From Dehalococcoidales bacterium (lineage in GTDB: Bacteria > Chloroflexota > Dehalococcoidia > Dehalococcoidales > RBG-16-60-22): 64,000 nt of DNA. A program made the position numbers and the translations under genes. The stretch is taken from the NCBI GenBank assembly GCA_002688435.1, contig NZCW01000030.1, positions 1 to 64,000 of the forward strand, in the 5' to 3' direction. The notes under the pieces were generated by a model that was not told where the DNA came from, made no database searches, and worked only from the letters and a program-made list of their open reading frames with translations. Position 1 is the first letter of the stretch. Every line of letters begins with the position of its first letter. This document shows, one piece after another, positions 25,354-34,221 of the stretch.

Positions 25354-25935
25354 TTAATGGTCTGAGGGCTTTTCTTTGAGCTCTCTTATCCGGGTACTTG
25401 TAATTTGTACTGTAGTGTCTCTGAGCACCTCTAGCTCGTCAATTGATAAGTTATCTAATTGCTCTAGATTATATTGGAGGGCGCCTATAATCTCCCGGGA
25501 AGGGCGCCGTCTAGGGAGCATGAAGTAAGCATATATAGTAGCGATGATGACACCAAAAAAAGCAATCGTGCTAAAAATTGACCAGATTGAACCGATTATC
25601 ATCCCGGGAGTAGTAACTGGCCCTGGACTATTAGCGCCTTGCGTTTGCATAGCGGTGAAGGTCCACCACAGCGCGTAGCCATAGGAATTGATCTGTTCAT
25701 TTGCTCCCCGCTCGACGAGGTAAACACCCCAAGATGAGAGTAGCCAAAGCCCGATAAGAGTAAGGCTCAATGGTATCAAAGGCGTTTCGTTGGTAATCTG
25801 CCTGAGGAATCGGAAAATTCCCGGAATATCTGGAGTGAAACGGAGTCTCCGGCGCGGCTTCCGCCTACGAACGCGGAGCACCTTGTTCCCTCTCATTAGC
25901 GGTGTTACTTGTTCGGGTATTTTTTTGTCTTCCAT
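25354..25935 (-). CDS. Two-transmembrane ion-channel-like protein
   Basis: 193 residues. A basic N-terminus (RVRRRKPRRRLRF) is followed by TM1 (LIPLSLTLIGLWLLSSWGVYLVE, about 56-78), a pore-helix-like segment (YALWWTFTAMQTQGANSPG, about 88-106), TM2 (GMIIGSIWSIFSTIAFFGVIIATIYAYFML, about 111-140) and a C-terminal helical tail. The layout matches two-TM potassium channels, and WWTFTAM fits the pore helix. The selectivity filter TVGYG is replaced by MQTQGAN, so ion specificity cannot be assumed. It precedes the usp-trkA unit on the same strand, 220 bases away. Confidence 0.75.
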   Translation of the reverse strand: MEDKKIPEQVTPLMRGNKVLRVRRRKPRRRLRFTPDIPGIFRFLRQITNETPLIPLSLTLIGLWLLSSWGVYLVERGANEQINSYGYALWWTFTAMQTQGANSPGPVTTPGMIIGSIWSIFSTIAFFGVIIATIYAYFMLPRRRPSREIIGALQYNLEQLDNLSIDELEVLRDTTVQITSTRIRELKEKPSDH

Positions 25936-26030
25936 CTTTGATAACTCCCTTTTCCTACTTTGACTTTATTGATTGAGATGAGCTATTTTATGAACCTTTT
26001 CGTTAACTGTCAACTTTCTATTCAATTAAC

Positions 26031-26059
26031 TTGGCAATTGGTAAATAAATTATTATAAT
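26031..26059 (+). promoter_or_regulatory. Promoter ahead of the HTH pseudogene
   Basis: TTGGCA (26031-26036), 17-base spacer, TATAAT (26054-26059). It is still intact although the gene it would serve is broken. Confidence 0.65.
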
Positions 26060-26090
26060 TATTGCTAAATGTCGCCAGACAGGTGAGGCA

Positions 26091-26290
26091 ATGATAATCA
26101 AGATCAGGATTTTTGAGCTATGCAACGGGGACTACCGCAACTTGTCTGAATTAGTCCGGGCAATGGGATTGTCCGTGAGCTAGGTCAACCGTGTGCGCGA
26201 GGGTAAGCGCAGTGTTAACCGGAATTCATCATCGAGGTAATGTGGGCTTTTCTCGACCGTAAGCTGGGCGAGCTTTTTACCTGGAAATGA
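26091..26290 (+). pseudogene. Small HTH DNA-binding protein, disrupted
   Basis: From ATG 26091 the frame reads IIKIRIFELCNGDYRNLSEL and LVRAMGLSVS, then TAG where a Gln codon would fit (SVS*VNRVREGKRSVN), a typical helix-turn-helix. About 20 codons later the homologous reading moves to another frame (EFIIEVMWAFLDRKLGELF, ending TGA at 26288). One nonsense and one frameshift change make it a pseudogene of roughly 65 codons. The rest of the 25936-26416 gap holds a bulged inverted repeat near 26350-26383 and no other gene. Confidence 0.65.
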
Positions 26291-26416
26291 AGTCAAAATT
26301 CAGTAAAATGGCAGAGACATTTGTCACCAAGTGCTAACCTGATATCATCAACCCGACGCCGATTTAGATTCGGCTGGTGTCGAGAGAGGGGTCATTAGGA
26401 TAAGGGGAAGCCGTGT

Positions 26417-26926
26417 TTACAGCGGAGCTTCCTCCAGCTCAATTCTGCGCAGGTTATTTGTACCTTCTAGGTGGTCGAGGTAAAGTGTCCCGTTCAGGTG
26501 GTCTATTTCATGCTCCAGGGCTTGTGCCAGCAGTCCGCCGGTCTTGATCCGTATTTCCTTCCCGTTCTGGTCGCGTCCTTTAGCGGTAACCGATTCGGCG
26601 CGTTTGATCTCTCCGCGATAACCAGGAACGCTGAGGCAACCTTCGTCCACCGGGCGTTTCCCGAATCTCTTCACTATCTCGGGGTTGATGATAACTATAT
26701 CGCCCCCTTTTTCTTCATCGTTTTCCTCTGATGGCAGGCTAATGATAATTACCCGTTGCGAGATGCCTATCTGAGGTGCGGCCAAACCCACCCGTCCAGG
26801 TACCGCGTGTAGCGTCTCAAGCATATCGCTTATCAACTTCTTAATTGAGTCGTCGACGATTCTGACCCGCTTTGCTTTCCGCATCAGTATCGGGTCAGGA
26901 ATGGTTCGGATTGGTAAGACAGTCAT
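26417..26926 (-). CDS. def: Peptide deformylase
   Basis: Removes the formyl group from nascent proteins; a metalloenzyme. About 169 residues from the internal ATG at 26926 (MTVLPIRTIPDPIL), preferred over the track start because family homology begins there. All three motifs are present: GLAAPQIGIS (motif 1), EGCLSVPG (motif 2, metal-binding Cys) and QALEHEIDHLNG (motif 3, HExxH). A small insertion between motifs 1 and 2 (SLPSEENDEEKGGD) is acidic. Downstream of priA on the same strand, with a hairpin between them. Confidence 0.95.
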   Translation of the reverse strand: MTVLPIRTIPDPILMRKAKRVRIVDDSIKKLISDMLETLHAVPGRVGLAAPQIGISQRVIIISLPSEENDEEKGGDIVIINPEIVKRFGKRPVDEGCLSVPGYRGEIKRAESVTAKGRDQNGKEIRIKTGGLLAQALEHEIDHLNGTLYLDHLEGTNNLRRIELEEAPL

Positions 26927-26983
26927 CAAAACACCAGAAATAATAAAATTAATATAGTATATACCAATGTAGCTACATAATAT

Positions 26984-27014
26984 AACTGTAGGCGACAAAC
27001 TGCTGCCTACAGTT
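26984..27014 (-). terminator. Terminator-like hairpin after priA
   Basis: A perfect 10-bp inverted repeat AACTGTAGGC / GCCTACAGTT with an 11-base loop begins two bases after the priA stop codon. The following sequence on the minus strand is AT-rich (ATATTATG) but not a clean T-run, so termination may be partial. Confidence 0.5.
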
Positions 27015-27016
27015 TA

Positions 27017-29452
27017 CTAAAGTAGGCTTACCGGGTCAATGTCAACTGTCCAGCCACGAGATAGAGGGACTTGGGACAAAAAAGCGGAAAGCCTGGTGCC
27101 ACGCAGTATTAGTTGCCAGCGGAACCGGCCGCGCAGCCGGTGAATAAAAGCTGGCGCCGGGCCAATCAGGTCGAGGTTATCTATTTCCTTGGCATCTCTT
27201 TTGGCCGCCAGTAGATCCCTTATTTTTTCCGCTTCTCGCTGACAGAGAGCATCATTGGCATGACTGTAGGTCATTTGGGCCAGTCGGGTAAAAGGAGGAT
27301 TACCTAGCTGACGCCGGTAGGTAATTTCCCGGGTATAGAAAGAGGCGTAATCATGTTGGGCGGCGGCCTGGACGGCATAATGTTCCGGGGAGTAGGTCTG
27401 GATGATAACCTGCCCGCCCAAGGCGCCGCGTCCGGCCCTGCCCGCCACCTGGCTCAGGAGTTGGAAAGTCCTCTCTCCGGCGCGGAAGTCAGGTAGGTTC
27501 AGACTGGTATCGGCGATGACTACCCCCACTAAGGTGACCGAGGGTAAGTCCAGCCCCTTGGCGACCATCTGCGTCCCGATGAGAATATCCGCCTGGTGGG
27601 CGCGGAACTTGCCCAGTATCTCCTCGTGCGCGTTCTTGTGTCGGGTAACGTCACTATCCCAGCGCAGCAGCTGGGCCCGGGGAAAAGCAGCCCGGGTTTC
27701 CTGTTCTAGTTTCTGGGTGCCGAGGCCAAGGAATTTTATCTGGCGGCCAAGGCATCGCGGGCAGGTCTCAAGTATCGGTGTTTTACGGTGGCACTGGTGG
27801 CAGACTAGGGCGTCCTCGGCCAAATGGTGGGTAAGGGTAACTTCGCAGCGCGGGCAGCGCAGCACGAAGCCGCAGTGACGGCACTGGACAAAGGTGGTCC
27901 CGCCCCGGCGGTTGAGGAATAGAATCACCTGCTCGCCGCTGGCCACGGCTCTGGTGACCGCCCGGGACAAAGAGCGGCTGAAAATACTCCGGTTTCCGGC
28001 CTTGAGCTCATTTCTCAGGTCAACTGTCTCGACCTGTGGTAGGGATGCCCCTTCGTCAGGGACAACTCGCTCCGGCAACTGGAGCAGGCGGTAGGCGCCT
28101 CTTTCCGCATGGTAAAAAGTCTCCACGTCAGGGGTAGCACTGCCTAGGATAACTACCGCTCCGGTTAGTTCTGCCAGCTTGAGAGCAGTGTCGCGGGCGT
28201 GGTAGCGGGGCGATTTGTCTGTCTGTTTATAGGTCCACTCGTGTTCCTCGTCGATGACGATAAGTCCTAGGTTGGGCTGAGGGGTGAAAAGGGCGCTTCG
28301 AGGGCCGATAACCACGTCAAATTCACCGCTCCGAATGCGGTACCACTCGTCAAACTGCTCACCGGGTGACAGTTTGCTGTGCTGGACGGCTACCCGATGG
28401 GGAAAGCGGGAGGCAAACCGCTCTATGGTCTGGGGAGTCAGGGAAATTTCCGGGACTAGGATAATGCCCCGTTGGCCCTGCTTTACCGTCTCGGCCAGGG
28501 CCTGCAAGTAGATTTCGGTCTTGCCGCTACCGGTGACGCCGTGGAGCAGGAACACTCTCGGGTGGGCCCGGTCATCACGTATGACGTCTCGTACCGCCCC
28601 GAAGGCCGACTCTTGGGCGGTGGTAAGTTTCAGCGGGGAAGACAGAGTAATGTCCCGGTAGGAAATCGGCTCGCGTCTGATTTCAATCTGCCGAAAAGTG
28701 GTCAGACCTTGGCGGGCGAGTGCCTTGGCGACGGCTTTGTCGACCCCTGTCTCCTGCCGGGCTTTCGCCCAAGATACTGATCCGGACTGCCGTGCTAGGA
28801 AGTCGAGGAGGACCGCCTGTTTCACGGCTCTTTTCCTCCGTAGGCTGTCGGCAGTGGTACGGGTATTATCGGCGGCAATATTAAGACGTAAGTAGAGTAC
28901 TTTTTGGGGACTTATTTTGACCGGTTCCAGCTCGTAACTTCTGACCACGAGTCCACGTCCCACCAGCTGAGAGACGATGATGCGGACTTTCTTCCGGCCC
29001 AGCCTCTTTTCCAACTCCTTCAGGCTGACTTTACCTTGCTGGCGGACTAATTCAAGGGTCTGTCGTGAATCCGGGGAGAACGAAGAGAGGTCACCGGCAT
29101 CGTGATTCGAGGCAGGCGAGATAAAGGTGAGCGGCTTCCGCTCGAATCCCGGTGGGAGCATTAAAGCGATGGCATCGAAGAGGGAGGAGAGGTAATACTC
29201 ACTTATCTCGCGGGCCAGCATTACTTGGGCCGGGGATAGTAAGGGGCGAGGGTCGATAATATTAATTATTTCTCGGGTCTCTTCAACGGTAGGGTAGGGG
29301 CTTAGTTCCAGCACGATGCCTTGGAGAGTCTTGTCACCAAAGGGGACCCACACCGCCTGTCCTGTCTGGATATTTAAACCAGAGGGTATGGCATAGCTGA
29401 ATGCCCGGTATTGGGCTACCGGTGAATTGACGCTGACCTCAGCATATTTCAT
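27017..29452 (-). CDS. priA: Primosomal replication restart helicase PriA
   Basis: Reloads the replisome at stalled forks. 811 residues from ATG 29452 (MKYAEVSVNSP), chosen because GGAG lies 7 bases upstream; the track uses TTG 29473. N-terminal 3'-DNA-binding domain (about 1-100), winged helix, then SF2 helicase core with Walker A HGVTGSGKTEIY, DEEH box VIDEEHEWTYK, GSATPDVET. The zinc-binding insert has paired cysteines (QCRHCGFVLRCPRCEVTLTH, VCHQCHRKTPILETCPRC). Motif VI is QVAGRAGRG. Full length. Confidence 0.96.
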   Translation of the reverse strand: MKYAEVSVNSPVAQYRAFSYAIPSGLNIQTGQAVWVPFGDKTLQGIVLELSPYPTVEETREIINIIDPRPLLSPAQVMLAREISEYYLSSLFDAIALMLPPGFERKPLTFISPASNHDAGDLSSFSPDSRQTLELVRQQGKVSLKELEKRLGRKKVRIIVSQLVGRGLVVRSYELEPVKISPQKVLYLRLNIAADNTRTTADSLRRKRAVKQAVLLDFLARQSGSVSWAKARQETGVDKAVAKALARQGLTTFRQIEIRREPISYRDITLSSPLKLTTAQESAFGAVRDVIRDDRAHPRVFLLHGVTGSGKTEIYLQALAETVKQGQRGIILVPEISLTPQTIERFASRFPHRVAVQHSKLSPGEQFDEWYRIRSGEFDVVIGPRSALFTPQPNLGLIVIDEEHEWTYKQTDKSPRYHARDTALKLAELTGAVVILGSATPDVETFYHAERGAYRLLQLPERVVPDEGASLPQVETVDLRNELKAGNRSIFSRSLSRAVTRAVASGEQVILFLNRRGGTTFVQCRHCGFVLRCPRCEVTLTHHLAEDALVCHQCHRKTPILETCPRCLGRQIKFLGLGTQKLEQETRAAFPRAQLLRWDSDVTRHKNAHEEILGKFRAHQADILIGTQMVAKGLDLPSVTLVGVVIADTSLNLPDFRAGERTFQLLSQVAGRAGRGALGGQVIIQTYSPEHYAVQAAAQHDYASFYTREITYRRQLGNPPFTRLAQMTYSHANDALCQREAEKIRDLLAAKRDAKEIDNLDLIGPAPAFIHRLRGRFRWQLILRGTRLSAFLSQVPLSRGWTVDIDPVSLL

Positions 29453-29516
29453 CCTAGGCTCCAGTGGCTCCAATTTTGCCTAGCGTTGAGGGAAAAGAAG
29501 TCTTGGCTAGCCCTGG

Positions 29517-29909
29517 TTAGGTATTTCCGTTCTGATCGTCCTGAGTTTCAGGTTTCTTTCTCTGGGTGGTTCGTCTTTCCTTGATGCGGGCGGCCTTACC
29601 GCTGCGACCGCGCAGGTAATAGAGCTTGGCCCGGCGTACTTTACCGTGCCGTATTACTTCCACTTTTCCCACCAGGGGTGAATGTATAGGGAAGGTGCGC
29701 TCAACACCTACGCTGTAGGCCACGCGTCTTACCGTGAAGCTAGCGCCGATGCCACCTCTCCGTACCCTGATGACCACTCCTTGGAATGATTGGAGGCGTT
29801 CTCGCCCGCTCTCCACCACTCGGCTACTGACTCTTACCGTGTCCCCGGGGACAATCTCTGGGATATTGGGGTTTGGTGTGACTTCAATAAGTGATGCCAT
29901 CATATTCAT
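29517..29909 (-). CDS. rplS: 50S ribosomal protein L19
   Basis: Sits at the 30S-50S interface. 130 residues with [38 protein letters not shown] and [37 protein letters not shown], the family core, plus a charged C-terminal tail. The ATG overlaps the trmD stop by four bases (ATGA), so it is translationally coupled to trmD. In most bacteria rpsP and rimM precede this pair; here they are not adjacent. Confidence 0.97.
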   Translation of the reverse strand: MNMMASLIEVTPNPNIPEIVPGDTVRVSSRVVESGRERLQSFQGVVIRVRRGGIGASFTVRRVAYSVGVERTFPIHSPLVGKVEVIRHGKVRRAKLYYLRGRSGKAARIKERRTTQRKKPETQDDQNGNT

Positions 29910-30694
29910 TTGATAGACTCCTTGTCCAGATTAAGTTTTGATTTTTTCGGTGATGAGGTTAAGCGTTCGACCAGCTGCCTTTCTGCCGGGTCTAGGTTGG
30001 TCCTGTCAAGCAGGTCCGGGCGGCGTTTCAGCGTGCGTCGGATAACCTGCTCCTGGCGCCATTGGGTGATTTGGGCATGGTTCCCAGAGAGCAGGACTTG
30101 GGGTACAAACCATCCCCGGAATACCTCAGGGCGGGTGTACTGAGGGTATTCCAGTAGGCCGTTGGCGTGGGACTCTTCCTGTGGTGAAGCTTCCGAACCG
30201 AGGACTCCGGGCAGGAGCCGGACTACGGCATCGGTCACCACCATTGCCGGAAGTTCACCGCCGGTTAGCACGTAATCGCCAATGCTGATTTCATCGGTCA
30301 CCAAGTGCTCCCGTACCCGCTCGTCGACTCCTTCATAATGGCCGCAAATCAGGATAAGATGGTCATAATTTGATAGCTCCCGGGTAATTTGCTGGGAGAA
30401 GAGGCGTCCCTGTGGCGTGAGTAAGATAATCGGCAGGTCATCGGTTTCGTCTTCAGGAAGGATTTCTGATTTGATTGACTCCACGGTCTCAAAGATAGGC
30501 TCGGGCTTGAGGACCATACCCGGGCCGCCGCTGTAAGGGTAGTCATCAACGGTGCGGTGTTTATCGTGCGTATGGTCCCGGATATTATGCAGGTTGAGGC
30601 TGGCCAGATTACGGTCAATAGCCCGTTTTAGGATGCCGACACTGAACGGGGTCTCAAACATCTTTGGGAACAGGGTTAGAATATCAATACGCAT
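29906..30694 (-). CDS. trmD: tRNA (guanine-N1)-methyltransferase
   Basis: Makes m1G37 next to the anticodon, which prevents frameshifting. 262 residues with a SPOUT trefoil knot: [65 protein letters not shown] and [15 protein letters not shown]. The C-terminal domain is complete. Upstream neighbour is a MogA/MoaB gene, 20 bases away. Confidence 0.97.
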   Translation of the reverse strand: MRIDILTLFPKMFETPFSVGILKRAIDRNLASLNLHNIRDHTHDKHRTVDDYPYSGGPGMVLKPEPIFETVESIKSEILPEDETDDLPIILLTPQGRLFSQQITRELSNYDHLILICGHYEGVDERVREHLVTDEISIGDYVLTGGELPAMVVTDAVVRLLPGVLGSEASPQEESHANGLLEYPQYTRPEVFRGWFVPQVLLSGNHAQITQWRQEQVIRRTLKRRPDLLDRTNLDPAERQLVERLTSSPKKSKLNLDKESIK

Positions 30695-30714
30695 TGGCTA
30701 GTCCTTTGCTCTTT

Positions 30715-31200
30715 TTAAGAGTGATCCGTAATCACTCCTTTAATAATCTCTATGGCGTGAGGAATCACTGGCAGTATTACTGCCAGACACTCACCGACGG
30801 CTTTGGGGCTGCCGGGTAGGTTGACGATAAGGCATTTCCTCCTGACGCCGGCCGTAGCCCGGCTGAGCATAGCCCTCGGTGTTTTATCTAAGGTTCCGGC
30901 CCTCATCGCTTCGGCCAGGCCGGGTACGGTCTTATCCGCGACGGAGAGAGTTGCTTCCGGGGTAACATCGCGCTGGCTCAGTCCGGTGCCGCCGGTGGTG
31001 ATAATGATATCTACGTTACCGTTATCCGCCCATTCCATTAGTTTCTGCTGGATAACGTCCAAATCGTCGGGAATAATCTCATACCTGGCGAAATGACCGT
31101 TTAAGGGCGCCAAGCTATTTTTTATTTCCTGGCCGCTTTTATCATCGCGCTGGCCCTGCGAACCCTTATCACTGATGGTGAGTATACCCACATTGAGCAT
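30715..31200 (-). CDS. Molybdopterin adenylyltransferase / MoaB-type protein
   Basis: Takes part in molybdenum cofactor synthesis. 161 residues with the MPT-binding fold: VGILTISDKGSQGQRDDKSG at the N-terminus, ITTGGTGLSQRDVTPEAT in the middle and CLIVNLPGSPKAVGECL near the C-terminus. The motifs fit both MogA and MoaB, which cannot be told apart by eye. First gene ahead of trmD-rplS and divergent from mraZ. Confidence 0.92.
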   Translation of the reverse strand: MLNVGILTISDKGSQGQRDDKSGQEIKNSLAPLNGHFARYEIIPDDLDVIQQKLMEWADNGNVDIIITTGGTGLSQRDVTPEATLSVADKTVPGLAEAMRAGTLDKTPRAMLSRATAGVRRKCLIVNLPGSPKAVGECLAVILPVIPHAIEIIKGVITDHS

Positions 31201-31289
31201 AAAATTACCTTTCTCGAAACAGATTTATTTTACCACATGCGAGGTGCAACGTAAAATTTATTATTTTTTATAAAAAAGTGCAAAAGGGC

Positions 31290-31318
31290 TTGACAAAGGA
31301 GGGGAAACGTGTTATAAA
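31290..31318 (+). promoter_or_regulatory. mraZ promoter
   Basis: TTGACA (31290-31295), 17-base spacer, TATAAA (31313-31318), an almost perfect sigma-70 promoter. Transcription should begin near 31325, just before the operator array. Confidence 0.8.
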
Positions 31319-31328
31319 ATGGCGAATA

Positions 31329-31353
31329 GTGGTAGATAGTGGGGAAATAAGGG
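31329..31353 (+). promoter_or_regulatory. MraZ operator array
   Basis: GTGGT, GTGGG and AAGGG follow one another with exact 10-base spacing (TGG at 31330, 31340 and AGG at 31350), separated by 5-base spacers. This is the TGGG-N5 direct-repeat layout described for MraZ binding upstream of mraZ in other bacteria. Position just downstream of the promoter suits autorepression. Confidence 0.7.
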
Positions 31354-31376
31354 AAGGCTAGCTGGGGAATTGGAAA

Positions 31377-31808
31377 ATGTTTTTCGGTGAATTTGAATAC
31401 AAGATTGACGAAAAAGGCAGAATGCCGGTGCCGCCTCGGTTCCGGAGAGAACTGAAAGACGGAGTGGTGCTGACGCCTTGTACGGAAAAATGCATCAAAG
31501 CCTATACATTATCTGAATGGAAGAAACTAGCGACCACGCTTACCGGGAATTCGCTGACGCCAAACAACAAGATGAGGAGGTTAAATCGGGCTGTTTTTGC
31601 CACCACCTTCAGCGTTAATATCGACGGTCAGGGCAGGGTGGCCCTCCCGATACCGCTCCGGGAGTATGCGGAGATTATGGATGAAGTGATCATCATTGGA
31701 GCTAATACTTATCTTGAGATATGGAATAAAATGCTTTGGGAAGAGGAGAAAGCAGCTAGCCAGGAGCAGGCTTGGCAAATAATAGAGAGCTTAGAAGAGA
31801 GGCATTAA
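31377..31808 (+). CDS. mraZ: Transcriptional regulator MraZ
   Basis: Ring-forming SpoVT/AbrB-fold DNA-binding protein that controls the division cluster. 143 residues with two repeats: [22 protein letters not shown] and [26 protein letters not shown], each with the DExGR-like motif. Its stop overlaps the rsmH start (TAATG), so the two are coupled. The promoter and operator array upstream suggest it represses itself. Confidence 0.95.
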   Translation: MFFGEFEYKIDEKGRMPVPPRFRRELKDGVVLTPCTEKCIKAYTLSEWKKLATTLTGNSLTPNNKMRRLNRAVFATTFSVNIDGQGRVALPIPLREYAEIMDEVIIIGANTYLEIWNKMLWEEEKAASQEQAWQIIESLEERH

Positions 31809-32863
31809 TGAGTCCGGATAAACCGATCTCTAGCCATGTTCCTGTTCTGCTCGAGGAAACAGTGGAAGCACTGGCTGTCCAGCCTGGGGGACGGTATATT
31901 GATTGTACTCTGGGGGGAGGCGGTCATGCTAGGGCTATTTTAGAGCGCAGTTCACCCGGTGGACAATTGCTGGGTATTGACGCTAACCCTGACGCCATTA
32001 AAATAGCTAAGACTAATCTTGGATCCTATCGTAACTCATACCGGCTGGTGAATGAAAACTTTGTTAACCTGCAGGCTGTCTGCGTTAAGTATGATTTCTC
32101 CCCGGTGCATGGTATCTTGTTTGACCTAGGGCTTTCATCCTTTCAGCTTAACGGGAACGGGCGCGGTTTCAGTTTTCAGTATGATGCACCGCTGGACATG
32201 CGGTTCAGTCCCGACCAAGAAGTGACCGCAGCTAACATCGTTAATACTTTATCGGAAGTTGACTTGGCTCGCTATATCAGAATGTATGGCGAAGAGAACT
32301 ACAGTCACTTGGTGGCACGGCATATCGTGAAGGAACGGCCGATAAACTCTACCCTTCATTTGGCCCAAGTGATTGAGCGAGCTATCGGTCAGAGGCGTGG
32401 TAAAATCCACCCGGCCACTAGGACCTTTCAGGCACTGCGTATAATGGTTAACCGAGAGCTGGAGAATCTTGGCGTTGCACTGAGACAGGCGGTTAATCTT
32501 CTTGGTTTCGAAGGTAGGTTAGTCGTTATCAGCTATCACTCTCTGGAAGATCGCATTGTCAAGCAGTTTCTGCAACAGGAGGCGAGAGATTGTATTTGTC
32601 CGCCAGGTGTGCCGGTTTGCATTTGTGGGCATAAGGCGCAACTGAGACTGGTCCATAAAAAAGTTATTGTCCCTTCTCCCGCCGAGATTCGGCATAATCA
32701 GCGAAGTCGGAGTGCTAGATTAAGAGTTGTCGAACGGATTATTGCTCAGGAAGATTGCGATAACCGCGCCGAGATGGAAAGGGTTTTAATTGGGGCTAAT
32801 GTCGGTACTTGGAGAAGGCCATTCCTGGTGAAAAAGCTCCAGGTAATCTTTGCCGCGGCCTAG
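31808..32863 (+). CDS. rsmH: 16S rRNA (cytosine-1402-N4)-methyltransferase
   Basis: Methylates C1402 in the decoding centre. 351 residues from ATG 31808, which overlaps the mraZ stop by one base; the track start at 31772 lies inside mraZ. Motifs: [27 protein letters not shown] (SAM-binding), [40 protein letters not shown], and the C-terminal [13 protein letters not shown]. The usual next genes ftsL, pbp and mur are missing. Confidence 0.96.
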   Translation: MSPDKPISSHVPVLLEETVEALAVQPGGRYIDCTLGGGGHARAILERSSPGGQLLGIDANPDAIKIAKTNLGSYRNSYRLVNENFVNLQAVCVKYDFSPVHGILFDLGLSSFQLNGNGRGFSFQYDAPLDMRFSPDQEVTAANIVNTLSEVDLARYIRMYGEENYSHLVARHIVKERPINSTLHLAQVIERAIGQRRGKIHPATRTFQALRIMVNRELENLGVALRQAVNLLGFEGRLVVISYHSLEDRIVKQFLQQEARDCICPPGVPVCICGHKAQLRLVHKKVIVPSPAEIRHNQRSRSARLRVVERIIAQEDCDNRAEMERVLIGANVGTWRRPFLVKKLQVIFAAA

Positions 32864-32959
32864 GTCGGCCATAGGCTTCGGGATTATGGATAAGGAGGTT
32901 CTGGAGATGTGAAAGCTAACATAATTCGGAGAACCTTAATTTAGTAAAAGGAGGGTCAG

Positions 32960-34177
32960 ATGAAAGAACGGACGATTGCTTCAATTGATGTTGGCACTAC
33001 CAAGGTGTGTACCACGATTGCTGACGTGAATGGTAGTGGCGCCTTACAGGTTGTGGGCGTGGGTATTGTGCCATCGGTAGGTCTGCACAAGGGACTGGTG
33101 GTCAATATTAGTGAAGCCAGAGAGTCAATTCGTGAATCAGTGAAAAAAGCGGAACAGGCCTGTAACTATAAAATCGACTCGGCCTATATCGGTGTCACCG
33201 GGAGGCACGTTGCCTCGTCGAATAACCGAGGAGTGGTGGCCATTACTCGTAATGACCGGATAGTGCGTCCCGATGACCTGAGGCGTGTTCTCGCTTCTGC
33301 CCAGAGTATCAAGGTGCCTAATGACCGGAAACTGCTCCACGTTATTCCCCGGTCTTACGGCGTTGATGGTCAAGCAGGAGTCGAGAATCCGGTGGGCCTG
33401 TCCGCCTTCAGACTTGATGTGGAGACTCACGTTATTACAGCCGCTGAAACCTCACTTCGGAACCTGGTAAAATGTGTCCGCAGCATCGGTATAGACACGG
33501 AAGACCTCGTCCTAGAGCCTTTAGCCAGTAGTGAGGCGGTATTGACCCCAGATGAGAAGCAAGTGGGTGTTATCCTGGCAGATATCGGTGGTGGGACTAC
33601 CGATGTGGCTGTCTTCAAGGACGGGAGTATCTGGCATACTTCTATTTTGCCCGTCGCTGGCTACCAGCTCACCAGAGATATCTCCATTGGCTTGGGTCTG
33701 CCGTTTGACGTGGCTGAGGAGATGAAGAAAAGGTATGGCAGCGTTATTCCGGTTTACGAAAAGAAGACAGAAAGTAAAGCTATTTCTCAAGACGGGCATG
33801 GTGCTTCCTATCAGGACCTGTGCGACATTATTCGGGCTCGAGTTGAAGAAATAATGAAACTTATTCTACTAGAGCTGCCAACCTCTGAATATGAAACACT
33901 GGTTCCGGCCGGCCTGGTCTTTACCGGCGGTAGTTCTAATCTAGCCGGCATGGCTACCATGGGGCGCGATTTACTGCAACTTCCGGTTAGGGTAGGTACT
34001 CCAGCCAGCTTGCCCGGTATCAGTGATAGTCTCTGCGATCCGGCTTATGCCACCAGCGTAGGTCTAGTGCTGTGGGGGGCTAGAAATTCGGGTCGGCAAA
34101 TATGGCGGTCCCGGAGATTCGGCACTGCTTTACGGCGTTTGGCTTTGCGTATTACCGATGTTTTCGCTAGAAAATAA
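32960..34177 (+). CDS. ftsA: Cell division protein FtsA
   Basis: Actin-like ATPase that anchors FtsZ to the membrane. 405 residues. It has the phosphate-binding motif IASIDVGTTKVCTTI, the 1C domain region (YIGVTGRHVASSNNRGVVA), ADIGGGTTDVAVF and LVFTGGSSNLAGM. The C-terminal amphipathic helix FGTALRRLALRITDVFARK fits the membrane-targeting sequence. ATG 32960 is preceded by AAGGAGGG. In the upstream gap a Shine-Dalgarno-like GGAGG precedes a two-codon ATG TGA. Confidence 0.94.
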   Translation: MKERTIASIDVGTTKVCTTIADVNGSGALQVVGVGIVPSVGLHKGLVVNISEARESIRESVKKAEQACNYKIDSAYIGVTGRHVASSNNRGVVAITRNDRIVRPDDLRRVLASAQSIKVPNDRKLLHVIPRSYGVDGQAGVENPVGLSAFRLDVETHVITAAETSLRNLVKCVRSIGIDTEDLVLEPLASSEAVLTPDEKQVGVILADIGGGTTDVAVFKDGSIWHTSILPVAGYQLTRDISIGLGLPFDVAEEMKKRYGSVIPVYEKKTESKAISQDGHGASYQDLCDIIRARVEEIMKLILLELPTSEYETLVPAGLVFTGGSSNLAGMATMGRDLLQLPVRVGTPASLPGISDSLCDPAYATSVGLVLWGARNSGRQIWRSRRFGTALRRLALRITDVFARK

Positions 34178-34221
34178 AAGAAGATTCCTTGAAATCATAG
34201 AGAAAAAAGAGGAGGCGGAGA

